64,000 bases of DNA from Vicugna pacos (taxonomy: Eukaryota > Chordata > Mammalia > Artiodactyla > Camelidae). The stretch is from the NCBI RefSeq assembly GCF_048564905.1, contig NC_133023.1:15001-79000 (forward strand). The letters are read 5' to 3'. The number at the start of each line of letters is the position of its first letter. Positions within the stretch are counted from its first letter, which is position 1. A model generated the notes under the pieces. The model did not search any database. It saw only the letters and a list, made by a program, of their open reading frames with translations, and was not told the DNA's origin. This document shows, piece after piece, positions 10,500 through 22,839 of the stretch. A program made the translations under genes and the position numbers.

Positions 10500-10845
10500 C
10501 TGCTGGATCCTCTGAAAATGGACCTCCTCAGTTGCAATCACACACAGGAGGCCTCCCCCCACTTTTTCCTCACCTTTTACTCCCACAGTGATGCCTCCTG
10601 GTGATCCTTGGAGACGTCTGGCTCCTGGCTGGGTGGACTTGGTTGGTCGAGTGTTGTCCTGAAGCTGAGACCACGGCAGGTCCTGAGGAGACCCAGCCTC
10701 CACCAGCACTGCAGGAGCCAAGTTCCCACAGGAGCCAACCCCCTCAGTGAGACACATGCACCTTGAGGGTCAGAGAACAGTGCCATCCGCTCGCCAGCTG
10801 GGAACTGCAGGCCACAACCACTCAGGTTTTACCACTCACACCAAA
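10500..10845 (+). repeat. GC-rich segment inside L1, copy 1
   Basis: A GC-rich, non-L1 stretch including 'cagtgatgcctcctggtgat' (10586), 'gaggagacccagcctccacc' (10684), 'ttcccacaggagcc' and 'caccttgagggtcaga'. L1 ORF2 text resumes downstream at about 10.85 kb. The same segment, at the same L1 site, recurs at 13.5, 20.1, 24.7 and 32.6 kb. I do not recognise its family. Confidence 0.65.
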
Positions 10846-10849
10846 ATGT

Positions 10850-11640
10850 ACTCTAAATTGTCCACAGACAATTATATAATGCACATCTGGAATTATTCTA
10901 AAAGAAAACATGTAAGAAAATCTATATAACCTTGTCTAAGAGATGAACTTTTACAAAAATCCCCAAGTCTATCCACAGAAGTAAAATTTATATCATAGAA
11001 TTTTTAAAAAATTTAAAATTTAAACTCTGTTAATGACCTTATTCAGAAAACCTAAAAACAAGTCACATACTGAGAAGCATTAATTTACAAAACACGTAAC
11101 TGATTAAGGATTTGGACTCAAATTACACCAAGAAGTTTACAACAAACAGCCCCAATAAAAATAGGTAAAGATCTTAACAAACACCTCTCCAAAGAAAACA
11201 CACAGATAGTAAATACGCATATAAAAATGTGCTCAAAAATCATACACCAGTAGGAAATTGCAAATTAAAACAACGATGATGTAACACTGCACACTCATTA
11301 GAACCACTAAACTCCAAAAAGTGACATTACTTGTGATTGATGGAAGATGAAGAAAAAGAGGAACTCTCCCTCACTGCAGGTGGAATGCGTGTGTGGCTAC
11401 TTTGAAAGACAGTTTGGTAGTTTTTTCCAAAGCTAGTCAATGCTCACCTGAGAATCCAACATTGCGCCTCTAGTATTTAGACAATTGCTTTGAAAAAACA
11501 TCCAAACAAAAACTAGCACGCAATTATGCACAGCAACTCAACTCATAATGGCTTAAAACTTTAAAATATGAGGATGTCCTTCCATGCATGAATATATAAG
11601 CAAGTTGGGGTACACCCATGTGAAAGAGGGCAAATGACAC
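10850..11640 (+). mobile_element. L1 ORF2 fragment (right of GC-rich segment, copy 1)
   Basis: L1 ORF2 continues with the 'ccttgtctaagagatgaac', 'caaacagccccaataaaaataggtaaagatc' and 'ggaactctccctcactgcaggtggaatg' phrases in the expected order, all diverged. Confidence 0.7.
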
Positions 11641-12060
11641 CCTAAAATATATCTCTTTGGCAAGAAGATTACAATGGGCAGATTTCTTAAAAAAATAAGA
11701 CACATAAGACTCTATGAAACCCGATTCAAAATTGCCTTTTGTGAGGCAAATTTACATTTATAAGGGAAATCTACATTTGAAAAGTAATCTCCCTTTCTGT
11801 ACCAGGAATAAAAGAAAGACTAAATCTCAAAAAGCTTATCAATAGAAAAGGCTAAGATTTAAATCTATATGATGAACATAACCTTCCTTTCTTTTGGTGT
11901 TACAGAAAGACGGTATTTCAGGTGATGTCTTGGCCATTTCAGGGAATTACTCAATTTCCTGGGCATCTTCCATGCTTAAAGTAGGCACACAAGTTCTTGA
12001 ACTTGTTTGTACAATTATATAAACGTAGTTAATACCACAGAAATGTGTACCTGAAATGAT
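11640..12060 (+). repeat. Subtelomeric duplicon D3, copy 1
   Basis: Shares ordered landmarks with 34.69-35.05 kb: 'aatctacatttgaaaagtaatctcc', 'ctttctgtaccagg', 'cttatcaatagaaaagg' and 'ttcaggtgatgtcttggcca'. It is not obviously L1 and no gene is visible. Confidence 0.6.
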
Positions 12061-12690
12061 TTCAATTAAAAACTGTCATATGTATTTTTAATCACAGTGA
12101 AAATCATGTAGGGATGTAGAACTGATACAACTTACACCATTAACAAACATTGAAAAGATCCCTAGTGAAAAGAGCTGTAAAGAAAAGTTCTCCCAGATCA
12201 CATGGTCATCGTGTGTGCTTCACATCCATCAAGGTTGTCACAGTGAGAGTCTCAGTAGCAAACCCAGAAACAGAGAACAAGCAGCTGGACCAAACGGTGG
12301 CAGCTGAAGGGGCCGGCGGGTCACACAGTGATGCAGAAGCCACACGGCTTCTTCACTGGTGGGTATGTGATGGCTCCTCAGGAGACTGCCCCTGTTTGGG
12401 GTAAAGCACTCTATGGTATTTTGTATAAAGGGACAACTGTGGGTAGTTTTTACCATCATAGAAATTACTGGAAAGTCCACTACTTTTCAAAACAACCATA
12501 TCAATACCACGGCAGAGAAGCTGATAAGACAGACTTCCAACCTTGTTCTAGAAGCCAAGACTCACCCAGACCGAGGTCAGCCAGAGGTGTGATGCTCATC
12601 GCTCTTGTAGGAGTCCACTTGTTATTAAGAGGCACTGTGGGAGGAGTACACCCGTAGCCAGCAAGTCTTGGATCCTGTGCACAACCTGGA
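12060..12690 (+). repeat. Composite repeat, block A copy 2
   Basis: The second copy of the block seen at 9.02 kb: 'taatcacagtgaaaatcatg', 'ccagatcacatggtcatcgtg', 'cttcacatccatcaagg', then 'gctcttgtaggagtccactt' near 12.6 kb. Confidence 0.7.
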
Positions 12691-12699
12691 ATGAGGAGA

Positions 12700-13495
12700 A
12701 ACAGTGAGATTTTAAAATTACAAATTTCCACAACACTTAACAAACAGTTGGTAAAATAAATAAATTCAGTAAAGTTCAATATGAAACCAATGTACAAAAA
12801 TCAGTTGCATTTCTATACAGTAATAATAACCTATCAGAAGGAAAATTCAAGGAAACAATCACATTTATAATTGTAACAAAAAGAACAAAATATCCAGGAA
12901 CAAATTTAACCAAGGATGTGAAAGACCTGTACTCAAAAAATTATATAGCATTGAGTAAGAAGTTAAGGAAGACACAAATATACAGGAAAATATTCTGTAC
13001 TCATGGATTGGAAGAATTACTGGTATTAAATTATTGCTTCTACCCAAAGCTATCAACAAATTCACTGCAACAACAATATAATATTCAATGATATGCTTCA
13101 TTGAAATATAAAGAACAACCCTACTATTATTATAGAACAACTAAGGACCCTGAACAGCCAGAGAAGTTCTAAGAAAGAAGGACACAACCAAAGGCATCTC
13201 CCTCCCTAGCATCAAACTGTATCACGGAGCTGTAGTAACCACAACAGTGAGGAACTGGCACAAACACAGACACACGGACCAGAGTAACAGCATAAAGAGC
13301 CCAGAGATAAACCCACATGGCTGTGGTCAGTTAATTCAGGAAAATGGGACCAAGGAAATACAAAAGGGGAGGAGCACTCCCCTCAATAAACATCGCCAGG
13401 AAAATGGAGCACCAAGCACCAAAGAACATCACTGGTCACCATCTCCACTGCACACAAAACCAACTAAAACCCCACAGTTTTCCACATCAACCTCT
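12700..13495 (+). mobile_element. L1 ORF2 fragment, copy 2 left part
   Basis: L1 ORF2 text such as 'gcatttctatacagtaataa' (12808), 'gaaacaatcacatttataattg', 'ggatgtgaaagacctgtactc' (12915) and 'ggcacaaacacagacacacgg' (13257). It stops at the GC-rich segment. Confidence 0.75.
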
Positions 13496-13499
13496 TTCT

Positions 13500-13880
13500 G
13501 AGGTTCCTCTGAAGACAGAACTTCCCCCGAACAGTCAGCTGCACACAGGAAGCTTCTCCCCACTTTGTCTTTTTTCCTCTTATGATGCCTTTTCACAGTG
13601 ATGCCCAAGAAAACTCAGCCCATGTTAGCATGGACACAGCCCCACTGTCTAGAAGACGAAGCCCTGACAGTCCTGAAGAGACCAAGCCCCTGTCGGCTGT
13701 GCAAGGGGCCAAGTCCATGGGCAGAATGCACCTGTGCCCTGCGGGTCAGAGGTGGGTTGGGCGCCCCCCTGTGGACCATAAGAAAAGTTCAGGGGACGCT
13801 GAGTTCACAAAGCCCAGGGACCTCATCCTGAATGCAGTTCTGCTCTACGAAGTGCCTTTGGAAATCCAAAATGAAACACA
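13500..13880 (+). repeat. GC-rich segment inside L1, copy 2
   Basis: Corresponds to the 10.5 kb segment: 'cacagtgatgccc' at 13595, 'ctgaagagaccaagccc' at 13672, 'gggccaagtccatgg' and 'cacctgtgccctgcgggtcaga'. The two overlapping open frames across it are accidental. Confidence 0.6.
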
Positions 13881-13924
13881 GCCAAATAGCTCACTATGCT
13901 GTCTCAAAAACTGGCTAAGGATCA

Positions 13925-14560
13925 ATTAATTAAAAAACGTATAGAATGAAGAGAATATAGACACAAACTTTGCAACTGATAGCCAAGTTCACTCAAGATT
14001 GCCCATAGACAAATTTAAATGACAAAACTATAAAAATCTTAAAAGGAAAAGGGAGAAAATCTGTAAGACCTTGGGTCTGGTGATGAGTTTTAACTCACAA
14101 CAACTAATACCTATCTACAGATCAACACAAAATTAATGACGTGGACTTTATAGAACTATAGAGTCTACTCTGTGAAAGGTCTTATTCATAAAAGCAAAAG
14201 AGAAATCACAAACTAGGAGAAAGTATTTGCAAAATGCGCATCTGATAAAGGATTTGTACTCAAGTTATACCAATAAAATGTAAAACAAACAACCCCATTA
14301 AAAGTGGGTAAAGATAGAAACAAACATCTGGCTAAAGAAGGTATACAGATAGAAAATAACCATACAAAACTGTATTCAAGATCCTAGGGGAAGACAGGTG
14401 CGGCCAACTTTGGAAGACAGTGTGGCAGTTTCTTCCAAAGCCAAACAGTCTCAACTTAGAATCCAAAACAAAATCATCTCTTAAATTTAGACAACCTCTT
14501 TGAAAAACTGTTCAAACAAAAACTAACATCAAGTAATGCACAGGAGGTCTATACATAATG
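13925..14560 (+). mobile_element. L1 ORF2 fragment, copy 2 right part
   Basis: The ORF2 continuation: 'gtaagaccttgggtctggtgatgag' at 14063, 'gataaaggatttgtactcaag' (14242) and 'aacaaacaaccccattaaaa' (14285). Confidence 0.7.
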
Positions 14561-16150
14561 GCTTAGAAACTCAGGTGATCAGTATGTCCTGAATTATTTG
14601 AGGCCAAGAGTGCAATAAATAGATAATTTCTGGCAGATAGACAAGTTTCTGGCAGATGTTCTGGGTGGCTTCATCAGGTCAAAACTCAGGATTTGATTCA
14701 GGCTGAGAACTGATAAGGTAGGTCACAATTTCTGAATGGGCTCCTGGCTCCATTGGACAGAGCTCTCTTCTCAATACCAACTCCGCATTGATTTTCCTTT
14801 GACAAGTGAAAGAATCAGTCTGAAGGGGCTACATATGCACTATGTGACCCAATTTATATGAAATTCGGGGAAAGAGAAAACTAAGAGGTGATAAACAGCT
14901 CATGGAGAGGTTTTGAAATATTCCATACAATACTTAGTGATGGACATTTGCCATTATGCACTTGCCTAAACCCATAGGTTTCTATGACCCAACAAGTCAG
15001 TTAAGTGATTGAGTAAGTGGTAGTGTCACAGGATGGAGTACAGGATGTAACACAGGGTCTGTATTAGAGATGTATGAAAACAGTCACTGCTGCTGGTAGA
15101 GTAGAAGGGGCCAGCCTCAGTAACTGCAGGAATGAACAGACTGTGTAGCCTAAAGGGAAAACATCCTGCACATAAACAGTGGGACCTGTAAGATCCATCC
15201 CACAGGGGCAGGAGCTAAGAACGCTGAAACCACTCATCTGGAGCAGAATCAGAAATGAATTGAATGGGTGGAAGCTGGTGGGAACCAGGATTCTACTGTC
15301 TGACTGGGAGTTACAGATAAGCGGGGGGGGGATACACTGTCCATATGATAATGGATCAAGTTGGAGGCATCAGTATAAACCCGTCTTCTGCTTCATATGA
15401 ATACAGACATTTCCACATAGAAATCCTTATAGTTAGGAGTGTATACTATTGGGGAGGGGGAAATTTCACTCTCTCTCCCTCTTGACTTCTTGTGGCTGGA
15501 CTAATAATAAAACTCACACAAGACAGAGCAGCAGAAGAAAAAGACATTTTAATTCCTACACACACACGTCTCATAGAAATGGGAAGTGAGAGGTAGTGAA
15601 GACAGGCCAATTTTACACATCTGGAAAACTATAAATTTGTTAGGAATTGACAGCCCAAAGAAATGCAGCTTTTGGGAATTCAATGAAGAATCTAAACAGA
15701 GTCTGGGCTTGGGGTGGGAAATTAAAGGAGCTACAAGTTATGTTTATGTGTGCCTCTGAACCTTTCATGTGAGACTTATTTCTGCTTTTAGGGAGACAGA
15801 GCGGGGGTCAGAGTGTCCCTCTTGCTTTGGCCATTTCTCAGTAACTTTAATTTAAAACACTATGTGGTTGTGGCAGATTGGGGGGGAGGGCAGTGCTCCC
15901 TGAGCAACAACATACACTAAGGCGGGAGCACATGTACACATTTCCTTGCACTGCCATCTGAGAGCATTTTCCTTCTATGTGTAAGTTCTTAATACCATTC
16001 TCTAATAAAAGGAATCAGGACTCTTTGAAGAAATGGCTTCTACTAGGACTGAGACAGTCAATATATGAGCCAGGATCATCTTGAGTCTTGTATCAGAAAG
16101 TAAGGAAGTACCAGGGGAGAAAAAAACCCCTAAAATATGGAATGATCTCA
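14560..16150. other. Unassigned gene-free stretch
   Basis: About 1.6 kb of moderately AT-rich sequence without a supportable gene. A short G run is at ~15323, a CA run at ~15559 and a G-rich patch at ~15880. Parts resemble old L1 3' sequence, but I could not anchor them. The only longer open frame (15179-15400) has no recognisable motif. Confidence 0.4.
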
Positions 16151-18530
16151 AAGGAAACAGGAGCCAATGAAAGAGTTCTCAATGGCCAAAGCAGGAATGA
16201 ACAGAGCAACCAAACCTGTGGTGCTGGATTATAACCAAAAGATTAAAGTAACTATCCAGGTGTCCACAATGGTGAAGTTAAATGATGACATAGTTTTTTT
16301 TATTTTAATGGGATTGAATAGAAAACTCCTATGCAGAAGATTTCTTAATAATCTATGACATCCATCAAGGAGGTGGAGCTAAAGCCCCCTCTCCTGAAGT
16401 GTAAGTTCCACATAGTGACCTCCTCCTGTTTAGGTCAGAAGCGAGAAAAGTCCGAGATCCCACTGCTGGGCATGTATCCAGAGCAACACTCTGATGTGAA
16501 AAGACACATGCACCAACTGATTTTTTTTTTTTTTTACCACAGTGTGCAACATTAAATTGGGGAGGAAATTTTGTTTTCAACAAGTGGTGCCAGGCAATTG
16601 TCTATCAAGTGAATTTTTTTCATTTCCAAGAGAAATGAAATTGGACCCTTCCTTCATACCACTTGCAAAATTAACTCAAGATACATAAAAAGCTTAAATT
16701 TAAAGAGTGGTAAAGTGACAATCAGCCCTCATCTGCTGATTCCACATTTGCAGAATCAGTCACCTTCAGATTAAAAAAAATAATAATTTGAGAAATTTCC
16801 ATAAAGAAAAACTTGAATTTGTGGCATGCCAGAAACTATTTAAATAACATTACATTTTCTTCACAATTATAAGTGATCTAGAGATGATTTTAAGTATACA
16901 GGAAGCTGTGCTTAGATTACTTGCAAATACTACACCATGTTATATAATGGACTTGAGCACCGACAGATATTTAGTATCCATGGGGCATCCTGGAACCAAT
17001 ACCTCACAGATAGGGAGGGAAGCTGCATAAACTCTCAAAGAAATAATGGGGATGAGTCATCACGACCTTGGATTTAGCAATTTCTTTAGATCTGATAGCA
17101 AACACAAGCAAGGAAAGAAAAAAATAAGTTGCCTTTCCTTAAAATTAAAGGCTTTGTACATCAAAGATGCTATCCAGAAACTGAAACAACAGCACACAAA
17201 ATCAAATAAAACATTTGCACATTATATACTTGACAAAAATTTATCAAGAATATATCAAGAACTTTCACAACTCATAAAAAGACAAAAAAAATCCATTTTT
17301 TAACATGGTAAAAGGGCTTAAATGGACCCTTCTCTATATATAAACAAAAAAAAGTACAGTATATTGTATATATGTATTTATATGCAATATAATTTATATG
17401 TGCAGTCAAACAGTAATAATTCTACCTAATAAAATGGAAAAGAAAAACGCCAATAGATTTAAAAATTAAATATATTTTTTAAATAGACCCTTCTCCAGAC
17501 AAGACAAATAGTCGACAAGCACATGAAAGGATGTTAAAAGTCAGCCGTGATGGACATGTAAGTGAATACCACAATGCCGTCCCTCCCAAGCACACTGGGA
17601 GCCCTGCAGTCAAGAAAACTAAAACAACAAATATTGGCAAAAATGTAGAGAAATTGAAACTTTAAAGAATTACTTGAAAAATTGGAAAATGGTGCAGCCC
17701 ATGTTTCCAGTTTGTCATTTCCTCAAAAAGGTAAAAACATACAGTTACCTTACGATTCAACAACTCCACTCATAGATATAGACCCCAAAACATAAAAAAC
17801 AGGTGTTCAAACAAAAAAAGGCACACAAATATTCACAGCAGCACTATGCGCAATGGCCCCGAAGGTAGAACAATTGAAATGTCCATCAAAGGCTAAAGAG
17901 ATAAACAAACAGGGTACATCCATAAACTGCCATGTTATTCTCCCATATAAGGGACTAAAATGGTGCAGCCACAGTGAAGAACCAGACAGGAGCTCCTCAA
18001 AACCTTACACATGGGGTTGATGTATGATCCATCAATGCCACTTCAGGATATATGTTCAAAATTGTTGAAAGCAGGAACTGGTAGAGAAATGGGTGCTCCC
18101 GTATCCATGGCAGCACTAATCACAACAGCAAAAAGTGGGAATAACTCACCTGTCCATCAGTGGGTGAATGGATAAAGTGCATGTGTTGTATACACAGTGG
18201 GATACCTCACAGCCTTAAAAACTAAGGAAATTATGACACGCACTGCAACGTGGATAAATCTTGAAGTCACTATGCTCAGTGAAACAAGCTAGACACAGAA
18301 GGACAAATATTACAGGATTCCCCTTATACAAGGCATCCAGAGAAGTCAGATGCAGAGACAGAAAGAGTGTCACTGCCAGGGGCTGAGGGGAGTCAGTGTT
18401 CACTGGACACAGGGCTTCACTTGGGGAAAGTGAGTAAGATCTGGAGATGGATGGTGAGGCATCTGTACAACAATGTGAATTTAGTGAATACCATAGACCT
18501 GCATAGTTAAATGGTTTACATGGTAAATGT
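16150..18530 (+). mobile_element. L1 ORF2 to 3' end, long fragment
   Basis: A long L1 stretch whose 16.5-18.5 kb part is paralogous to 28.6-30.5 kb. Landmarks include 'ccacagtgtgcaacattaaattggggag' at 16539, 'agacccttctccagacaagac' at 17485, 'gcagcactatgcgcaatggcc' at 17839 and tail text to ~18.5 kb. A MER2-like DNA transposon sits inside it at 16719-17028. Dead throughout. Confidence 0.75.
16719..17028 (+). mobile_element. MER2-like (TcMar-Tigger) element, copy 1
   Basis: About 310 bp resembling the non-autonomous Tigger element MER2: 'caatcagccctc' at the start, 'ggcatgccagaaactattt', 'gtgatctagagatgatttt', 'tgcaaatactacaccatgttat', 'cctggaaccaatacctc' and a complementary end. A better-preserved copy lies at the matching place in the paralogous L1 at 28.8 kb, so one insertion predates the duplication. 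Confidence 0.7.
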
Positions 18531-19200
18531 TATGTTCCGTATTTTTAATGACAATGAAAAATGTGAATGAATCACTAATGATTCAAACTGGATAAAGATT
18601 GAAAACATTCTAAGTGAAAGGAGACACACAGAAGAGGCCACCCAGATCCTACTCTTCTTGTGCGCCTTAAATCCATTAAGATTTTGAAACAGAAGGAAAC
18701 TCTCAGTAACAGTTCCAGAAAAAGAAAACTGGCACAGAATGGAAAAAAGGATTTCTGTAAGTTGGGGCAAAGGGGAAGACTGAAGTGGGCCTGTGGCTGG
18801 GGTTACAAGGTGAGCCATACAATCTTTTCACCTGGGGTTTATGTGCTGGGTCCCTGGGGGAGTATCCCAGTGTTAGGTAAGACCCACTGGAGTGTTCCAT
18901 ATGAGGTGGCAAATGTGAGTACTGCATAATGCTATTTAAAGTATTTTATATGCAACTTTATAAGAAAAATGTATAAGAAACTTTATGAGAAACTAAATTA
19001 CTTTTGAAAACAACCATGTCAGCACCATGCCAAAAAAGCAGAGAAGACATCAGATTTCCTCATAGAGGCCCACCCTTAACGCGATCCAATTCACCCAAAG
19101 TGCTGATGCTCGTCGCCCTTGCAGGAGCCCACATGTAACTCAGAGGCACTGTGGGAAGATTAGGAGCCACTGTGTCTTAGGTGCTGTGGATGACCTGGAT
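18530..19200 (+). repeat. Composite repeat, block A copy 3
   Basis: Contains 'taatgacaatgaaaaatgtg', 'cagaagaggccacccagatcc', 'gtgcgccttaaatccattaag', 'cgcccttgcaggagcccac' and 'cttaggtgctgtggatgac'. It is closely similar to the 30.48 kb copy, with 9.0 and 12.1 kb more distant. Confidence 0.75.
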
Positions 19201-20060
19201 GGAGTCCAAACAGGGCGATTTCTTATTTCTAGTTTTCCACATCAAACCATCAAAAAACTCTTAGAACTAATGAATCATTTCAGGAAAGCTACAAGGTACA
19301 AAATCAGTACACAAAAATCAGTTGTCTTTCTATACATTAATAATGAAATATCAGAAAGACTTTTTTTAAATCTCATTTACAAGTGCATCCAAAAAATACC
19401 TAGGAATACATTTAATCAAGGGTGTGAAAGACCTGCACACTGAAAATTCTAAGACACTGAGGAAAGAAACTAAACAGACGCAAATAAATGGAAAGATACC
19501 CTGTGCTCATGGACAGAAATAATTAATATGGCTAAAATGCCCATTCTACCCAAGGCAGTGCTCAGACTCAAAGCTAGCCTCGTCAGATCACTGTGCCCCA
19601 TACCAGAAAATAACAGAGCACTGTGAACTGACTACACTTCAATAAAATAAAATAAACTTCTGTGGCATTTTTCACAGAAACAGAACAAACATTCCTAACA
19701 TTCATGTGGAAACACAAAGGACCCTGAACAGCCAGAGAGAATCTACAAAAGGAAAACAGGCTGGAGGACTCTCCCTCCCTGACTTCACACTGCAGTAGGT
19801 AAGTACAGTCACCAAAAAGTGTGAAATTGGCACAAAAAAAAAAAAAAAAAAAAAAACAGGGACACAGACCAGAGACAGCCCAGAAAAAAACCTAGGGCTA
19901 TGTGGTCAATTAATTCACAAGAGAGGAGGCAGGAAACTACACCGGGGAAAGGACAGTCCCCTCAACAAGTGGCGCTTTGGGAAAACCAGACACCAGACAC
20001 CAAAGAAGGACACGGCACACTCTACACCACACACACAAGCTGACAAAAACCCAGCTTCCC
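19200..20060 (+). mobile_element. L1 ORF2 fragment, copy 3 left part
   Basis: ORF2 text at 19.25-20.0 kb, including 'cagttgtctttctatacatta', 'aaaatacctaggaatacattt', 'gtgaaagacctgcacactg' and 'caagtggcgctttgggaaa'. An A run (19838-19858) interrupts it. Confidence 0.75.
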
Positions 20061-20069
20061 ACATCCAGC

Positions 20070-20580
20070 CCTTCCTCTCCCGGGCCTCTGAGGGGGGACT
20101 CTCCTCAGCAGTCAGCCCCTCACAGGAAACTTCTCCTCACTTTTCCTTCCTCCTCACATTTTCCTTCAGAGCAGCACCTCCTGTTGGGTCCTGAGGAGAC
20201 TGGGCTCCCATCAGCAGGGACATAACCCTCTGTTGTCCTGAAGCCCCGGCAGGTACAGAGGAGACGCAGCTCCAGTCAGCTGCCCAGGAAGCCAAATCCC
20301 CAGGCAGAAGATTCCGCCACAAGTGGGGGAGGCGGGCTCTGGGCCCAGCCAGCCAATGGGAAAGCGCGGACCCAGCAGCCCTCGCAGCCATTGGTGGTGG
20401 AGGGCGCTGTGCTCTAAGGGCAGCTCTGCTCAGTCCACTACACTGTGGACAGGAGGGCAGGAACCAAGCGGCCCTCACAGCCAGCTATTGGCTTGTCTTT
20501 TGGATTTCTGAATAAGGAGGCCCCGCCCCAAGAGCAGTTGTGCTGAATCCTTTAAACTGGAAATTCAAACTGAAATATAG
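20070..20580 (+). repeat. GC-rich segment inside L1, copy 3
   Basis: The longest simple form of the GC-rich segment. It has 'cttcagagcagcacctcctg', 'ctgaagccccggcaggtac' and 'gcagctctgctcagtcc', and a more GC-rich middle with two oppositely oriented CCAAT boxes (20354-20358 and, as ATTGG, 20390-20394) about 35 bp apart. Promoter-like in composition, but no transcript evidence is visible. Confidence 0.6.
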
Positions 20581-20589
20581 CCAAATAGC

Positions 20590-21215
20590 CATAACTTCCC
20601 CCAAATAGTTAAGGGACAATTAATTGGAAGCGAAAAGGAATGATGTGAATGGAGACACAAACTTTAAAACTTACAACAAATTCACTCAAATGTATTCACG
20701 CACATTTAAAATCAAAAACTATGAAAATCATACAGATAAACAGAAAAATATTTACATGACCTTGGGTTTGGTCATGTAGATTATGACCTTTGAGTTTTAC
20801 CACACTACACAAAAAGTCAATCCACAAAAAATAATATTATGGACTTTATAAAAGATTTCTACTCTCAAAGACCTTATTCAGAAATCCAAAAGACAAGCCA
20901 CAAACTGTGAGAAAACTATTTACAAAACACATATCTGATAAATGATTTGGGCTCATACAATGAACTCTAAAATAAAAATGGGTTAAGATCTCCATAGATA
21001 CCCAGCAAAAACAGATGGAGTAAATAAGCATACAAAAAATATGCTCAATATCATATACAATTAAAAATTATACATCATATACAATTAGGGAATGATAACT
21101 TAAAATCACAAGATATCACAGCACATCTATTAGGACCACTAAACTCCAAAAATACGGCAATCCCATTGCTGGTGGTGAGGAACAACAGGCACCCTCCCTC
21201 ATTGCTGGTGGAATG
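20590..21215 (+). mobile_element. L1 ORF2 fragment, copy 3 right part
   Basis: ORF2 continuation: 'catgaccttgggtttggtcatg' at 20755, 'cttattcagaaatccaaaagacaagcc' and 'attaggaccactaaactcc' at 21129, ending near 21.2 kb where duplicon D4 starts. Confidence 0.7.
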
Positions 21216-21221
21216 CATGCA

Positions 21222-21970
21222 CAGTGACTAACAGATCTGCTATAACCCACCTGCCCCGACCCGGCCTCTCCCCTTTCTCCCTGGACCCCTCTCCCAGGCC
21301 AGATGCATCTGTCCATCCGCTGCATCCCCCTATCACCTTGGGGCTGACAGGACCCTCACAGGACTGTGATCCTACCACACTCCTCACCCCAGGAAACAGC
21401 CTCACATTTCCTGGCTGCTGAGCCCAGACACCTGGGGCCTCCCAGTCCCCCACTTTCCTTGTGCATCAGTGACTGTCAGCTCCTCCTCCAGAGCCAGTCC
21501 CCACAGGACTTACCCTCTACAGCCCTGGCCCAAGCCAGATCTTGTGCCCTCCATCAGGCCTTAACAAAAATCCCAACCCCATGGTGCATCTCACATCCTG
21601 GCCCAATGTAGACTTTCTGAAGCATCAATGAGTTGGTGACTCTCTCCTACTGTACTCCAACAAAGTTTCCCCACCTTGGCTGGGCTGTCTGCTGGAAGGG
21701 ATGCTTGCTGAGGCTCTGAGTGTCCCCAGCACCACTGCTAGGGTACTAGCTCCTGGGTTCCCTGACACTGAGCACTTCAGCAGGCCAGGTGACACAGACT
21801 GAATCCTCAGAACTGCTCACTTCAAGAGAGGGCTGGCACTGCAGCTGCTCCATCAAAGAGAGAAGAGAAGGGCTCCCCAGCTGGGATACAAACACGCCTC
21901 TTCCTTTGTATTTACTGTTCAAAATCAAATCCCTCTCACCACAAGGGTGCGAAGTTGATCTGTGAACTAA
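21222..21970 (+). repeat. Subtelomeric duplicon D4, copy 1
   Basis: Non-L1 sequence of about 0.75 kb shared in order with 39.41-40.58 kb and, for its first ~90 bp, with 36.09-36.18 kb. Shared landmarks: 'ctgacaggaccctcacagga', 'gcccagacacctggggcctc', 'atggtgcatctcacatcc', 'ggctggcactgcagctgctc' and 'ctccccagctggga'. No gene is apparent. Confidence 0.75.
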
Positions 21971-22278
21971 GTCCCCACTTCTCCAGCCTTTGACCACTGA
22001 ATAAAGTTTGTGCTACATTCATATCAGCTTCAGTCTTGTCTTTTGGCTACAGAAACCTGAAATAGCACCTATTCTACACTTTATTTTGACTATTTCAATT
22101 CTTGTCCTTTTAATAATAACAGCATTATTGAAAATAACCTCCTGGAATGAGGAGTCTTTGTCGTATATTTATTACTGTGGTCCTGTAAACAGGAAAAGGA
22201 GAAAACATACCTCCCTGAGACCCCAGTAAGAAGCTCCAGCTCCACCTTCTGCTTCCAAGGTTGAAATTCTACTGAAAC
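21971..22278. other. Unassigned stretch before solo LTR
   Basis: About 300 bp with no gene that I can support. It separates duplicon D4 from the LTR at 22279. An AATAAA at 22001 is probably incidental. Confidence 0.4.
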
Positions 22279-22792
22279 TGTTATGGAAATGACAGGCCAG
22301 CCAAGAAACAAGCACCACTCGGAGGGTTGGAGTACTCAGATTTATTACGCCGGCGGGCTCAGAGGGGCTTCTGCTCCGAAGCTCTGAGCACCTCCAAGAC
22401 GTGCACATGAGGTTTTATAGGGTTAATTACAAGTATGGGGCTATTAGCCAATAAGGTTCAAACAACAAAAAGCAAGGAATCAGTACACTGGAGCTTATCA
22501 ATTTGGAACAGATCACGTTACTGACACTTGTTGAGCTTGGATTTACGAGTTAACTTGTTAGCCCAGTAAACTGACACTAAACTTTAGATTTACAAGTTAG
22601 CCCGGCAGAACTTATATCAGTAAACCGACACTTATCACACTTAGATTTGTGAGTGAGCTCGTTAGCCCAATAGACTGACACTAAACTTCAGATTTATGAG
22701 TTAGCCCAGCAGAACTCAGATCAGTAATCTGACACTTGTTGCACTTAGATTTGTGACTTAGCTTGTTAGCCCAGCTGGGCTTTTCCTTCACA
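22279..22792 (-). mobile_element. Solo LTR, family A (ERV1-like), copy 1
   Basis: A 514-bp fossil LTR in minus orientation. It starts TGTGAAGG and ends CATAACA, and has a TATA box (CCTATAAAACC on minus, near 22415) and a polyadenylation signal (AATAAA on minus, near 22340). The upstream half has internal tandem repeats of roughly 80 bp. A perfect 4-bp target duplication AAAC flanks it (22275-22278 and 22793-22796), which suits a class I, gamma-like retrovirus. No internal region remains, so it is a solo LTR of moderate age. A second copy is at 36183. Confidence 0.85.
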
Positions 22793-22839
22793 AAACTATT
22801 CCCTGAACAAGTTTCTTAACTTGTTCCTTGAATACTATC

